Positions 19,122-27,437 of a DNA stretch of 64,000 nt are shown piece after piece (the stretch's first letter is position 1; the number at the start of each line of letters is the position of its first letter). The stretch lies in contig CAMFSU010000020.1 of the NCBI GenBank assembly GCA_945983355.1, positions 1-64,000 of the forward strand, written 5' to 3'. The notes beneath the pieces are model-generated. The model searched no databases and had not been told where the DNA came from. It saw only the letters and a list, made by a program, of their open reading frames with translations. The stretch comes from an uncultured Clostridia bacterium (GTDB lineage Bacteria; Bacillota; Clostridia; Oscillospirales; Acutalibacteraceae). The position numbers and the translations under genes were made by a program.

Positions 19122-20810
19122 TTACATCTTTTCGGGGGCATCAATTTTCATTAAATCTAAAACATTTTTAATAACTGTTGCAGTTGCACCGCAAAGTGAA
19201 AGGCGGGCTTGCATAAGCTTTTCATCAATTCCTTTTACACGACATGCGGCATAGAATTTATGAAACTTTGTTGCAAGCTCCTGCACATAGTGGGTAATCT
19301 TTGCGGGGTCATAAGCACGGGCTGATGCAATAATTTCATCAGTAAGGGCTGCGATATATAAAATAAGCTCGCGTTCCTCGGGCGCAGTTAAAAGCATAAG
19401 CTCATCTAAAGCTGCGGGGGTGTTTTTAATTCCCTCACCCTCTAAATTTCTTATAATACTGCAAATTCTCGCATAAGCGTACTGAACATAATAAACAGGG
19501 TTAGAGTTTGATTCGTTAACTGCTAAATCCAAATCAAAGTCAAAATGGCTGTTTGGCTCACGCAAATTAAAGAAAAATCTTGCGGCATCAATCGGCACTT
19601 CATCCAAAAGTGTCACAAGGGTAATTGCCTTACCCGAACGCTTTGAAGCTTTAATAACCTCGCCGTCACGAACAAGGCGAACCATTTGCATAAGCACAAC
19701 ATCCAAGCGGTCAGCATCAACGCCAAGTGCACTTAAAGCCGCTTTAAGACGCGGAACATAACCGTGGTGGTCAGCACCCAAAACATCAATAGCTTTGTCA
19801 AATTTGCGGGTTACAAGCTTGTTATAGTGGTATGCAATGTCAGGCACAACATAGGTTGGAACACCATTTGCACGAACTAAAACAAAGTCCTTATCACAAC
19901 CAAATTCGGTTGCCTTAAACCACAAGGCATCCTCGTTTTCATAGGTATAACCGCTTTGCTTTAAAAGCTCAATAATACGGGTGGTTTCACCGCTTTGGTG
20001 AAGTGTGCTTTCCTTAAACCAGGTATCATATTTAATGCGATATTTGCCTAAATCACGCTCAAGTCCTTCAATATTCTTTGGCAAGGCAAATTTTACAAGT
20101 TCGGCACGACGAACGCTTTCATCCTCTTTAACAAATTTATCGCCGTGGATTTCAGCAAATGCCTTTGCGTGTGCCACAATGTCATCACCGTGGTAGCTAT
20201 CCTCAGGCATTTCAATGCCGTCACAGTAAAGCTGCAAATATCTTAAATCAAGCGAAAGTGCGAATTTGTTAATTTGGTTGCCCGCATCGTTTATATAAAA
20301 TTCCCTTTCGGTGTAATAACCCGCCGCTGACATAACAGCCGCAAGGCAGTCACCCAAAGCGCCGCCACGGGCATTACCAATATGCATTGGGCCTGTTGGG
20401 TTAGCCGAAACAAACTCAACCAAAACACGCTTACCCTCACCATAATTACTTTTACCGTAATCAGCGCCCTTGTTTTCTACATCTAAAACAATGTCAGCAT
20501 AATATTTTTGTGAAAGATAAAAGTTAATAAAGCCGGGGCCTGCAATTTCAAACTTTTCGATATAAGTATCAGAAAAATCGGCCGATGACATTAACACTTC
20601 AGCAATTTGGCGTGGGGCTTTTCTAAATAAGCGTGACCAAACCATTGCCGCATTTACAGCATAGTCACCGTTTGCGCGGTCCTTTGGTACCTCTATTGTA
20701 AAATCAGTAAGCTCGGCATTCTCAAAAACACCGTCAGCCATTGCCTTTTGTGCGGCATTTATGATAATGCTTTTAATTTGTTCCTTTGCATTTTTAACAA
20801 TAACAGACAT
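19122..20810 (-). CDS. argS: Arginyl-tRNA synthetase
   Basis: Class I aminoacyl-tRNA synthetase, 562 residues. N-terminal Arg-tRNA synthetase domain (first ~110 residues), HIGH-like signature ANPTGPMHIGNARGG near 133, and a KMSKS-equivalent KASKRSGKAITL near 370, the degenerate form common in ArgRS; C-terminal DALR anticodon-binding domain. RBS GAGAGG upstream of ATG. Starts directly after the ywiB stop codon, as in Bacillus ywiB-argS. Confidence 0.96.
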   Translation of the reverse strand: MSVIVKNAKEQIKSIIINAAQKAMADGVFENAELTDFTIEVPKDRANGDYAVNAAMVWSRLFRKAPRQIAEVLMSSADFSDTYIEKFEIAGPGFINFYLSQKYYADIVLDVENKGADYGKSNYGEGKRVLVEFVSANPTGPMHIGNARGGALGDCLAAVMSAAGYYTEREFYINDAGNQINKFALSLDLRYLQLYCDGIEMPEDSYHGDDIVAHAKAFAEIHGDKFVKEDESVRRAELVKFALPKNIEGLERDLGKYRIKYDTWFKESTLHQSGETTRIIELLKQSGYTYENEDALWFKATEFGCDKDFVLVRANGVPTYVVPDIAYHYNKLVTRKFDKAIDVLGADHHGYVPRLKAALSALGVDADRLDVVLMQMVRLVRDGEVIKASKRSGKAITLVTLLDEVPIDAARFFFNLREPNSHFDFDLDLAVNESNSNPVYYVQYAYARICSIIRNLEGEGIKNTPAALDELMLLTAPEERELILYIAALTDEIIASARAYDPAKITHYVQELATKFHKFYAACRVKGIDEKLMQARLSLCGATATVIKNVLDLMKIDAPEKM

Positions 20811-21239
20811 TTAATTAACCTCTCTAACAAAAATATTAACTCTATTTCGGCTTAACGGCTTTGAATTTGCATCAATAATATATGCCAAATCAATTTTGCC
20901 GCCGCTTTCATTTAAATTGCTTAAAACCTTTTCACCAAAAATCCCTAAAGTCAGACTACCCGCAGGGGTTGAATAAAAACAGCTTGTTCTAACACCCTTT
21001 TCAATAACCATTTTACTGTTGTAAGAGCCCTTTCTTTGTAAAACCACTGTATTATCGGGCTTTAAAAAGATAGTTGTTTTAATTTCACCCTCGACATCTA
21101 AAAGTCGGCTTTCATCATACGAGATAAAAAAGGTGTCGTCCTTTATACCAAAACGGCCGTCGGTCGTAAACTCAATATTATCGGTTTGACCGTCAAGCGA
21201 CTGTTCGGTTTTAATATCAATAATTACATCCTTAATCAT
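20811..21239 (-). CDS. ywiB: DUF1934 (YwiB family) beta-barrel protein
   Basis: 142-residue member of the DUF1934/YwiB family, small cytoplasmic proteins predicted to have a calycin-like barrel; the biochemical role is not established. Recognised by the N-terminal IDIKTEQSLDGQTDNIEF and the pattern of alternating beta strands, plus position next to argS, which is conserved in Bacillus. Overlaps the murI stop by 4 nt (ATGA) and abuts argS. Confidence 0.85.
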   Translation of the reverse strand: MIKDVIIDIKTEQSLDGQTDNIEFTTDGRFGIKDDTFFISYDESRLLDVEGEIKTTIFLKPDNTVVLQRKGSYNSKMVIEKGVRTSCFYSTPAGSLTLGIFGEKVLSNLNESGGKIDLAYIIDANSKPLSRNRVNIFVREVN

Positions 21240-22054
21240 AAATTGTTTATATCAACCTTTAAAACTTTATTTCCGTCAACCTGTCGCCCAATTAAAATTG
21301 AAGCCTGTTTCACAAAAGAATCTGGCTTATCACTTACATAATAACGGTATTCTGGTAAATTTTCACCGTCATTTTCAAGCCCGTTTTCTTTTAAAAATTC
21401 GGTTAATGATTCAGCAACTGCTGTGCCCGCATTTATAAGAGTAACCTCATCGCCCAAGACCTTTTTAATAACCTCGCTTAAAATTGGGTAATGTGTGCAA
21501 CCCAAAATTAAAGTGTCGGGCTTAAAATCAATAATCGGCTGTAAATATCGTCGCACAGTTTCAACCACAACAATATCATCGGCTTCATACCAGCCCTCTT
21601 CAACAAGTGGCACGAAAAGTGAACAGCTTTGGTTTAAAACCGAAGCCGACGGCATAAGCTTTAAAATTTCCTTTTCGTGTTGGCGGCTGTTAACGGTAGC
21701 GCTTGTGCCAATAACCGCAATTTTGCCGTTTTTGGTGGCTTTTGCCGCTGCCTTAGCCGAGTGTGACACCACCTCAAAATAAGGTACAGGTAAATCTAAC
21801 GCAATATCACCCGCAACAGAAGACACCGTACCGCAAGCGGCAATTATAAGCTTAACATTTTGATTTAATAAAAATTGTTCGTCCTGTTTTGCATACTTTT
21901 TAATTGTTTCAACACTTCTTGTTCCGTAAGGCACACGCCCTGTGTCACCGAAATAAACAATGCTTTCATTCGGCAACGCTTTTATAAGCTCTTTCACAAC
22001 GGTTAAACCGCCAAGTCCCGAATCAAAAACGCCAATTGCGCGTTTGTCAGACAT
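21236..22054 (-). CDS. murI: Glutamate racemase
   Basis: Makes D-glutamate for peptidoglycan. 272 residues: IGVFDSGLGGLTV at the N-terminus, YFGDTGRVPYG near 35, second catalytic Cys in LILGCTHYPIL near 185. The first catalytic Cys is in AACGTVSS (Cys74), where the usual motif is CNT; the Asn that normally contacts substrate is Gly here (see findings). First gene of the murI-ywiB-argS-pncB-lipoprotein-lon-ysxC operon, with its own promoter and RBS AAGGAGATG. Confidence 0.94.
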   Translation of the reverse strand: MSDKRAIGVFDSGLGGLTVVKELIKALPNESIVYFGDTGRVPYGTRSVETIKKYAKQDEQFLLNQNVKLIIAACGTVSSVAGDIALDLPVPYFEVVSHSAKAAAKATKNGKIAVIGTSATVNSRQHEKEILKLMPSASVLNQSCSLFVPLVEEGWYEADDIVVVETVRRYLQPIIDFKPDTLILGCTHYPILSEVIKKVLGDEVTLINAGTAVAESLTEFLKENGLENDGENLPEYRYYVSDKPDSFVKQASILIGRQVDGNKVLKVDINNL

Positions 22055-22085
22055 AAGAACATCTCCTTACATAAGTATTCAATTT

Positions 22086-22114
22086 ATCATACCATATTTT
22101 GTACACTTTATCAA
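22086..22114 (-). promoter_or_regulatory. Sigma-A promoter of the murI operon
   Basis: Minus strand: -35 TTGATA (22109-22114), 17-nt spacer, -10 TATGAT (22086-22091), with an AAGGAGATG RBS and the murI ATG shortly downstream. Confidence 0.8.
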
Positions 22115-22125
22115 CCTTAAAATGC

Positions 22126-22157
22126 AAAAAAACACCCTTAAATGCGGGTGTTTTTTA
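22126..22157 (-). terminator. Terminator of spoIIM-xerD
   Basis: AACACCC and GGGTGTT flank an 8-nt loop, with A and T runs on either side. On the minus strand it begins at the xerD stop codon and ends with a T tract. It separates xerD from the murI promoter. Confidence 0.87.
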
Positions 22158-23042
22158 TTTTGCTAACGGATGGAACTTTGCATAGTTAGATGTATATTTG
22201 TTTTTTATGTACTGGGCATAAATTTGTGTTGAAGAAATATCACTGTGACCAAGCATTTCTTTAATGTCCTGAAGTCGTGCGCCGTTTTCAAGCAAATGCG
22301 CCGCAAAGCTGTGGCGAAGTGTGTGAGGTGTGATTTCCTCCTTAATTCCTGCATCCTTTGCGTATTGCTTGATAATCTTCCAAAAGCCCTGTCGCGACAT
22401 TGCCAGACCGTTCATATTGGTAAACAGCTTGTCCTGATTAGCGCCCAAAACAATGGCGGGACGAACATTTAAAAGATAATCGGTTACAGTTTTAACAGCG
22501 TCGGGATAAATTGGTATAATTCTTTCCTTTTTGCCGTTATTAAGGTGAAGTATTCCGAGCTGCACGTTAAAGTCATTAACCTTTAAATCTAAAAGCTCGG
22601 AAACCTTAATGCCTGTTGCATATAAAAGCTCAAGCATTGCTTTATCTCGAATACTTTTATAATCATCGCCGTTTGGCTGTGAAAGCAATTTAATAATATC
22701 CTGTGCATCCAAAACACCGGGTAGTTTTTTTACTACCTTGCTTTTAGCGGCATCGGTAACGGGGTTGTCAGTCATAACGCCCTTATTAACCAAATACCTA
22801 AAAAACGCACGCAATGAGGCAGTAATTCTCGCCTTAGTGGCATCGGACTTACCCTGCTTTGTCAAAAGCTTTAAATAATCATCCACAGTTGCAGTCTTAA
22901 CCCTTTGAGGTGAGGAAATTTTCAAAGAAGTACAATATAATGAAAATTGATTTAAATCACGAATATATGATTCAACTGTATTTTTAGAAGATTTTTTATC
23001 CACAGTTAAATACAGCTTAAAAGCATCAATCTGCTTTTTCAT
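22155..23042 (-). CDS. xerD: Tyrosine recombinase XerD
   Basis: Site-specific recombinase that, with a XerC partner, resolves chromosome dimers at dif. 295 residues: N-terminal SAM-like DNA-binding domain (1-100) and C-terminal catalytic domain with NGKKERIIP (Lys), TPHTLRHSFAAHLL (His, Arg), LGHSDISSTQIYAQY (His, nucleophilic Tyr). The first catalytic Arg of the ATGLRVSEL motif is Lys146 here (ATGIKVSEL); see findings. Lies 18 nt after spoIIM, matching the Bacillus spoIIM/xerD neighbourhood. Confidence 0.92.
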   Translation of the reverse strand: MKKQIDAFKLYLTVDKKSSKNTVESYIRDLNQFSLYCTSLKISSPQRVKTATVDDYLKLLTKQGKSDATKARITASLRAFFRYLVNKGVMTDNPVTDAAKSKVVKKLPGVLDAQDIIKLLSQPNGDDYKSIRDKAMLELLYATGIKVSELLDLKVNDFNVQLGILHLNNGKKERIIPIYPDAVKTVTDYLLNVRPAIVLGANQDKLFTNMNGLAMSRQGFWKIIKQYAKDAGIKEEITPHTLRHSFAAHLLENGARLQDIKEMLGHSDISSTQIYAQYIKNKYTSNYAKFHPLAK

Positions 23043-23060
23043 ATTGCACCTCCTTTAAAT

Positions 23061-23690
23061 TTAGAATTCAAAAAATTTTAATAAGCTTATTGAAGTCAGC
23101 GCATCAACAAGCGAGCTTGAAACAGCGCCCAAGGTTAAAACCAAAAAGTTTATTGAATATGTTTTAAATTTTATAAACAAATTTTCACCCAAGGTATCGG
23201 GTAATGTAAGTTTGGCAATGTTTAATGAAAAAACCATTGCGTGCTTTGAAGCAAAAATCAAAAACAGTAAAAGCAAAAGCACCGCGGGCAAGAAAATCAC
23301 CGCATTAAATGCAACGCCTTTTAGAGCAAAATTTAAATATAAATACGCGACCGCCGCACCATAGAAAAAACCGCAAAACGACAATGTCACAGGCACCAAA
23401 ACCACACCAAAAAGTGTTGTACCAAAAATAAACACAGCCAAAAACAGCAGCAAGTGTTGAAAATAAGAAATTATTACAATTTTTAAGTAACCTGCGTTTT
23501 GTCGGTCATTTAAAAAGTCGGCAAAAAATTTTTCACAAAAATTTGTAAGCCATTTAAAATCGTTAAACATTACAAGGCCGCAAATTACACCCAAAATTAA
23601 AAACAAAAACGAAATAAGCGTATAGGCATTGGTTTTTAAAATTTCTAAAACCCTAACACCTGAAAGATTTACAACCGTTCCTCTGTTCAT
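23061..23690 (-). CDS. spoIIM: Stage II sporulation protein M
   Basis: Mother-cell membrane protein that works with SpoIID and SpoIIP in engulfment. 209 residues with about five hydrophobic segments (about residues 23-40, 65-90, 95-125, 130-155, 180-200) and the family-like N-terminus before the first helix. Start at 23690 chosen because AAAGGAG lies 8-9 nt upstream; the ORF-track start is 15 codons too long. A sigma-E-like promoter sits just upstream, which fits mother-cell expression. First gene of spoIIM-xerD. Confidence 0.88.
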   Translation of the reverse strand: MNRGTVVNLSGVRVLEILKTNAYTLISFLFLILGVICGLVMFNDFKWLTNFCEKFFADFLNDRQNAGYLKIVIISYFQHLLLFLAVFIFGTTLFGVVLVPVTLSFCGFFYGAAVAYLYLNFALKGVAFNAVIFLPAVLLLLLFLIFASKHAMVFSLNIAKLTLPDTLGENLFIKFKTYSINFLVLTLGAVSSSLVDALTSISLLKFFEF

Positions 23691-23713
23691 AACATCATCT
23701 CCTTTTACAAGAC

Positions 23714-23742
23714 AATGTATGAAAACAATGGACAAGATATGC
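23714..23742 (-). promoter_or_regulatory. Sigma-E-like promoter of spoIIM
   Basis: Minus strand: GCATATC (23736-23742), 14-nt spacer, CATACATT (23714-23721). This resembles the sigma-E consensus (KMATATT, 13-15 nt, CATACANT) known from Bacillus, and the downstream gene is a mother-cell sporulation gene. The match is by eye. Confidence 0.5.
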
Positions 23743-23901
23743 CACCTTGAAATAAAATTTTAAAATTCAAAACATAAAAATCTAAAATTTATGTAAACCA
23801 AGTTGAAAATAAAAAATCAGCCACCACAAAGTAAAGCGGCGCCAAACCCTTTAAAAATAGCATAAAACAGCCACTATTTTATTTATACTATATTTTTAAA
23901 A

Positions 23902-23993
23902 TTATGTCAACCACAATTTTTTCTACTCTAAAATGTTATGTAAACTTCTTATGTAAACTATACAATATCTTGATTTTTGTTATTTATGTAAAC
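23902..23993 (+). repeat. TTATGTAAAC direct repeats upstream of the YmfI/FabG-like gene
   Basis: Four same-orientation copies: TTATGTCAAC at 23902, TTATGTAAAC at 23936, 23949 and 23984; a fifth exact copy is at 23789. Starts are spaced 34, 13 and 35 nt. They lie in the 372-nt intergenic region (23691-24062) between divergent spoIIM and the reductase gene. The rest of that gap is AT-rich with a weak inverted repeat (AAATAG...CTATTT, about 23865-23880) and no convincing gene. The arrangement suggests an operator array. Confidence 0.7.
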
Positions 23994-24035
23994 TCAATTT
24001 GTTGTAAAATAATGCTTTATTTTTTTAGAAAAATA

Positions 24036-24044
24036 TGTTATACT
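24036..24044 (+). promoter_or_regulatory. Possible extended -10 element before the reductase gene
   Basis: TGTTATACT matches an extended -10 (TGnTATACT) but there is no good -35 at the usual distance, and the predicted transcript start would fall right at the RBS GGAGATG (24051). Weak candidate; the true start may be further upstream among the TTATGTAAAC repeats. Confidence 0.35.
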
Positions 24045-24062
24045 TTTTTTGGAGATGATTAT

Positions 24063-24797
24063 ATGAGTAAAACCGCGATTATCACAGGCGCATCAAAAGG
24101 GATAGGCGCCGCAACCGCAATTTTATTTGCACAAAAGGGTTATAATGTTGTGCTTAATTACAACACTTCATACGAGTCCGCTTCCCTGCTCGCCCGTTCG
24201 CTTCAAAGCAACGGCTTTTCGGTAACACCAATTAAAGCAAATGTTGCCAACCGTTTAGAAGCCGAGCTTTTAATTAAAGAAACGCTCTATAAATACGGCA
24301 GTATTGATGTTATTGTTAATAATGCAGGTGTGGCTTTTGAAGGGCTAATCACCGAAACCGACGAGGTTGATTTTGATAGAATTATTGATATAAACCTTAA
24401 AGGCACATTTAACTGCTGCAAGGCCGCCGCACAGGTTATGATTAACCAAAAATACGGCAAAATTATAAATGTATCTTCAATGTGGGGACAGGTTGGTGCT
24501 TCATGTGAGGTTGCATACAGCGCTTCAAAAGCAGGCGTAATTGGCCTTACAAAAGCCCTTGCAAAAGAGTTGGCCCCATGTGGAATTACAGTTAATTCCG
24601 TCGCCCCCGGCATTGTCGAAACAGCTATGAATTCAAACTTAACAGTTGAAGAGCTTACCGACTTTGTTGAAACAATACCGCTTGGAAGAATGGGTTCGGC
24701 CGAAGAAATTGCCCAAACAATTTACTTTTTAGCAAGTGACAGCGCCGACTACATAACAGGCCAAGTTATTGGTGTAAATGGTGGTTATGTAATTTAA
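24063..24797 (+). CDS. SDR reductase, YmfI-like (EF-P 5-aminopentanone reductase) or FabG
   Basis: NADPH-dependent short-chain reductase, 244 residues from the ATG at 24063 preceded by GGAGATG; the ORF-track extension to 23904 runs through AT-rich non-coding DNA and the repeats. ITGASKGIGAA near 8 is the cofactor loop, NNAG near 85, catalytic SSMWG...YSASK near 138-156. The stretch around GASCEVAYSASKAGVIG and the ending GQVIGVNGGYVI look closer to YmfI, the Bacillus enzyme modifying EF-P, than to housekeeping FabG; no fatty-acid genes are adjacent. Assignment between the two is inference. Monocistronic, with a shared terminator behind. Confidence 0.85.
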   Translation: MSKTAIITGASKGIGAATAILFAQKGYNVVLNYNTSYESASLLARSLQSNGFSVTPIKANVANRLEAELLIKETLYKYGSIDVIVNNAGVAFEGLITETDEVDFDRIIDINLKGTFNCCKAAAQVMINQKYGKIINVSSMWGQVGASCEVAYSASKAGVIGLTKALAKELAPCGITVNSVAPGIVETAMNSNLTVEELTDFVETIPLGRMGSAEEIAQTIYFLASDSADYITGQVIGVNGGYVI

Positions 24798-24804
24798 TTC
24801 AGAC

Positions 24805-24842
24805 ATAAAAATACCTCTATCAATTTGATAGAGGTATTTTTT
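24805..24842. terminator. Bidirectional terminator between the reductase and ATPase genes
   Basis: ATACCTCTATCA and TGATAGAGGTAT form a 12-bp perfect stem with a 3-nt loop, flanked by A and T runs. It serves the plus-strand reductase and the convergent minus-strand ATPase, whose stop codon lies in the T run. Confidence 0.92.
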
Positions 24843-27426
24843 ATATCTTCTTATATACCCTTTTTAAAATTTCACACATTGGTATAATTAATACTGCTAA
24901 TAAAATAGCAACAACAAACTGCCAAAGTTTAAGAATTGTCAAACCAAAGGCAAAACCAACAGGTGTAAACACAAGGAAAATAATTATAAATGCGGTTGAG
25001 AAAACCGACAGGTTCATAAATCTGTTAGAAAATACATCCTTTGTAAAAATGCTGCCGACAAGCTTTGAATTAAAGCAATGTAAAAGCTGCGCAATGCCAA
25101 GCGTCACAAACGCCATAGAGGTTGCAACCTCGGGCGAGGTAAACTGACCAATAATGTAAGAAATGAGTGAAATAATGGCAATTAAAACGCCCTGAACAGC
25201 AAGATTTACAAGAGATTTAACATTTAATATTTTAGAAGCACCGTCAAAACCGTTTTGCTTCATAACTGATTTTTCAGCTTGTTCCTTGCTAAAGGAAATT
25301 GCAGGGGCAACATCAGTTAAAAGGTTGATAATCAAAAGCTGAACAGCAATTAAAATTGGTGATTTAAAAATAACCGAACCAATAAGTAATAGTAAAAGTT
25401 CAGAGAAATTGCAGCTTAAAAGATAAGACACAGTCTTTTTAATATTACTGAAAAATCCTCGACTTTCCTTAATGGCGTGAACTATTGCGCCAAAGTTGTT
25501 TTTAAGAATTATTACATCAGCATTACCCTTTGCAACATCAGCACCATATTTACCGATAGCGCAACCAACATCAGCAATTGCCAAAGCATCGGCATCCTGA
25601 AGACTGTCACCCGTAATAGTTACAACTGCCTTTTTGCTTTGCCAAGCTTTAACAATTCTTGCTTTATGCTCGGGCGAAATGCGGGCAAATACACAATAAT
25701 TTTCAATAACATTTGCAAGTTCTTCATCTGATAAGGCATCAATTTCAGCACCCGAAATCGCTTCGGCTTCATCTTCTAAAAGGCCAATTTTCTTTGCTAT
25801 TGAAACAGCGGTGAGAACATTATCACCCGTTAGCATATTAACCTTAATCTTGGCTTCTTTACAAACCTTAATATCCTTATAAATTTCTTCACGGATTGGC
25901 TCACTAAGTCCCAAAAGGCCTACAAAGGTTAAATCACACTCTATATCCTCATGCTTTGGGTTTGCGGGTATTTCCGAAAGCCTTTTAACAGCGATAGCAA
26001 CATTGCGAAGCCCGTCAGATGCCATTTCGTTATCTATTTTTAAAATACTGTCAGCATCACAGTCACGACACTTTGGCACAATAATTTCAGGGGCACCCTT
26101 AACTATTGCAAAGGGCTGCTCGTTAATAATTGTTAAAATTGTCATGCTCTTGCGCCCAGAATCAAACGGTATAACCGAAATCTTTGGAAATAGTGTGCTA
26201 ATTTCGGCTTCATCTTTATGGTTTAGTTCTTTGCAGGCATCCATTAAAGCATTTTCGGTTGTATCATTATCTAATGTATTACAAGCCGCAGCCAAATTTA
26301 AAACAACCGTTGCTGAATCATCAATAAATCCATCGGCAACATTCAAGACCTTTTTACCGTCATAAACAGCCTGTAAAACCATTTTATTTCTTGTGAAAAT
26401 ACCGGTCTTATCAGCACAAATAACATTTGTTTTTCCGATTTTTTCAAGGGCTGCACTATCTTTAAAAATAATTTTTTCATCAAAAATACGCTTTGCGCCT
26501 GAGGCAATAACAATGGTTGATATTGCATTAAGTCCTTCAGGCATTGCCGCAAAAGCAAGTGCCACAGCATTTAAAAGTGCGGTTAAGGTAACACTTGCAA
26601 ATGGCTCGCTCGATTTAAAGTTTTGAAGCATTGTAATAAAGAAAATCAAAACACAAATGCAAAGAATTAAAATATTAAAGAATTTAGAAATCAGGGTTAA
26701 TTCATTTTGCATTGGCAAACGCTTACCGCCGATTTGCTCATTTATTGCATCAGTTTTGCCTGTTTCAGTGTTAAGGGCAGTTGCAACAACAACCGCCTTT
26801 GCACTGCCGTGTATTGCAGTTGTAGACGCAAAAACCATATTGCTACGCTTTTCTATCGGCACAATATCAACTAAAACAGCATCGGCATTTTTATCAACAG
26901 GAACCTCTTCACCGCTGACTGTCACCTCGTTACAACGAAATTCCGTAGTTTCTATAAGTCGTGCGTCAGCGCAAATATAGTCACCCTCAGAAAGAAGCAT
27001 AATGTCACCGGGTACTAACTCGATAGAATTAACAACCTTTACCACACCGTCACGCAAAACCTTTACCGATGGGTTGGTAGTTTGCTTGATATCCGCCAAT
27101 GTAGTTTCACAGTCAAAAAGGTGGAAAGCCGAAACAACAGCGTTTAAAATAACAATGCCAATTACCAAAAAGCCAAAATAAGCGGTTGGACTTTGGTAAC
27201 TGCTTGCCACAAAAAAGTAAATTAGTGACAAAATCATAAGCAAAATGCCGGTTCTTGTAAATTCAGCAAAAAATGCCTTAATTATTGACGGCTTTTCGGT
27301 TGTTAAAACAACATTTTTGCCGTAAATTTCTTGTTTTTCAACCACTTCGCCATTAGCAAGACCAACTGTGGCATCAACATTATAATGCTTTAAAACTTCT
27401 TCTTTTGAAGAGCTGTGCCAAATCAT
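24841..27426 (-). CDS. Divergent P2-type cation-transporting ATPase (Ca2+-ATPase-like)
   Basis: Multi-spanning pump of the Ca2+-ATPase class, 861 residues: actuator domain (about 120-230), TM3-4, P and N domains (about 330-650), then six C-terminal helices. The phosphorylated Asp339 is kept, but as DKTGIFT rather than DKTGTLT; KGAPE (443-447) and LTGDN (532-536) are intact. TGES reads SGEE, DPPR reads SEPIR, and TGDGVNDAPAL reads TGDSLQDADAL. Candidate Ca ligands remain: Glu297 in PEGL, Asn673 and Glu676 (NFSE), Asn701 and Asp705 (NLLTD). Last of yqeG-endonuclease-ATPase. The ion is unproven; Ca2+ is the best guess. Could be a specialised or impaired pump. Confidence 0.85.
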   Translation of the reverse strand: MIWHSSSKEEVLKHYNVDATVGLANGEVVEKQEIYGKNVVLTTEKPSIIKAFFAEFTRTGILLMILSLIYFFVASSYQSPTAYFGFLVIGIVILNAVVSAFHLFDCETTLADIKQTTNPSVKVLRDGVVKVVNSIELVPGDIMLLSEGDYICADARLIETTEFRCNEVTVSGEEVPVDKNADAVLVDIVPIEKRSNMVFASTTAIHGSAKAVVVATALNTETGKTDAINEQIGGKRLPMQNELTLISKFFNILILCICVLIFFITMLQNFKSSEPFASVTLTALLNAVALAFAAMPEGLNAISTIVIASGAKRIFDEKIIFKDSAALEKIGKTNVICADKTGIFTRNKMVLQAVYDGKKVLNVADGFIDDSATVVLNLAAACNTLDNDTTENALMDACKELNHKDEAEISTLFPKISVIPFDSGRKSMTILTIINEQPFAIVKGAPEIIVPKCRDCDADSILKIDNEMASDGLRNVAIAVKRLSEIPANPKHEDIECDLTFVGLLGLSEPIREEIYKDIKVCKEAKIKVNMLTGDNVLTAVSIAKKIGLLEDEAEAISGAEIDALSDEELANVIENYCVFARISPEHKARIVKAWQSKKAVVTITGDSLQDADALAIADVGCAIGKYGADVAKGNADVIILKNNFGAIVHAIKESRGFFSNIKKTVSYLLSCNFSELLLLLIGSVIFKSPILIAVQLLIINLLTDVAPAISFSKEQAEKSVMKQNGFDGASKILNVKSLVNLAVQGVLIAIISLISYIIGQFTSPEVATSMAFVTLGIAQLLHCFNSKLVGSIFTKDVFSNRFMNLSVFSTAFIIIFLVFTPVGFAFGLTILKLWQFVVAILLAVLIIPMCEILKRVYKKI

Positions 27427-27437
27427 AATTTCTCCCC

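Noticed and set aside
23904-24062. N-terminal 53-residue extension of the reductase ORF
   Set aside because: Reads through AT-rich repeats; GGAGATG and the family start MSKTAIITGAS place the real start at 24063.
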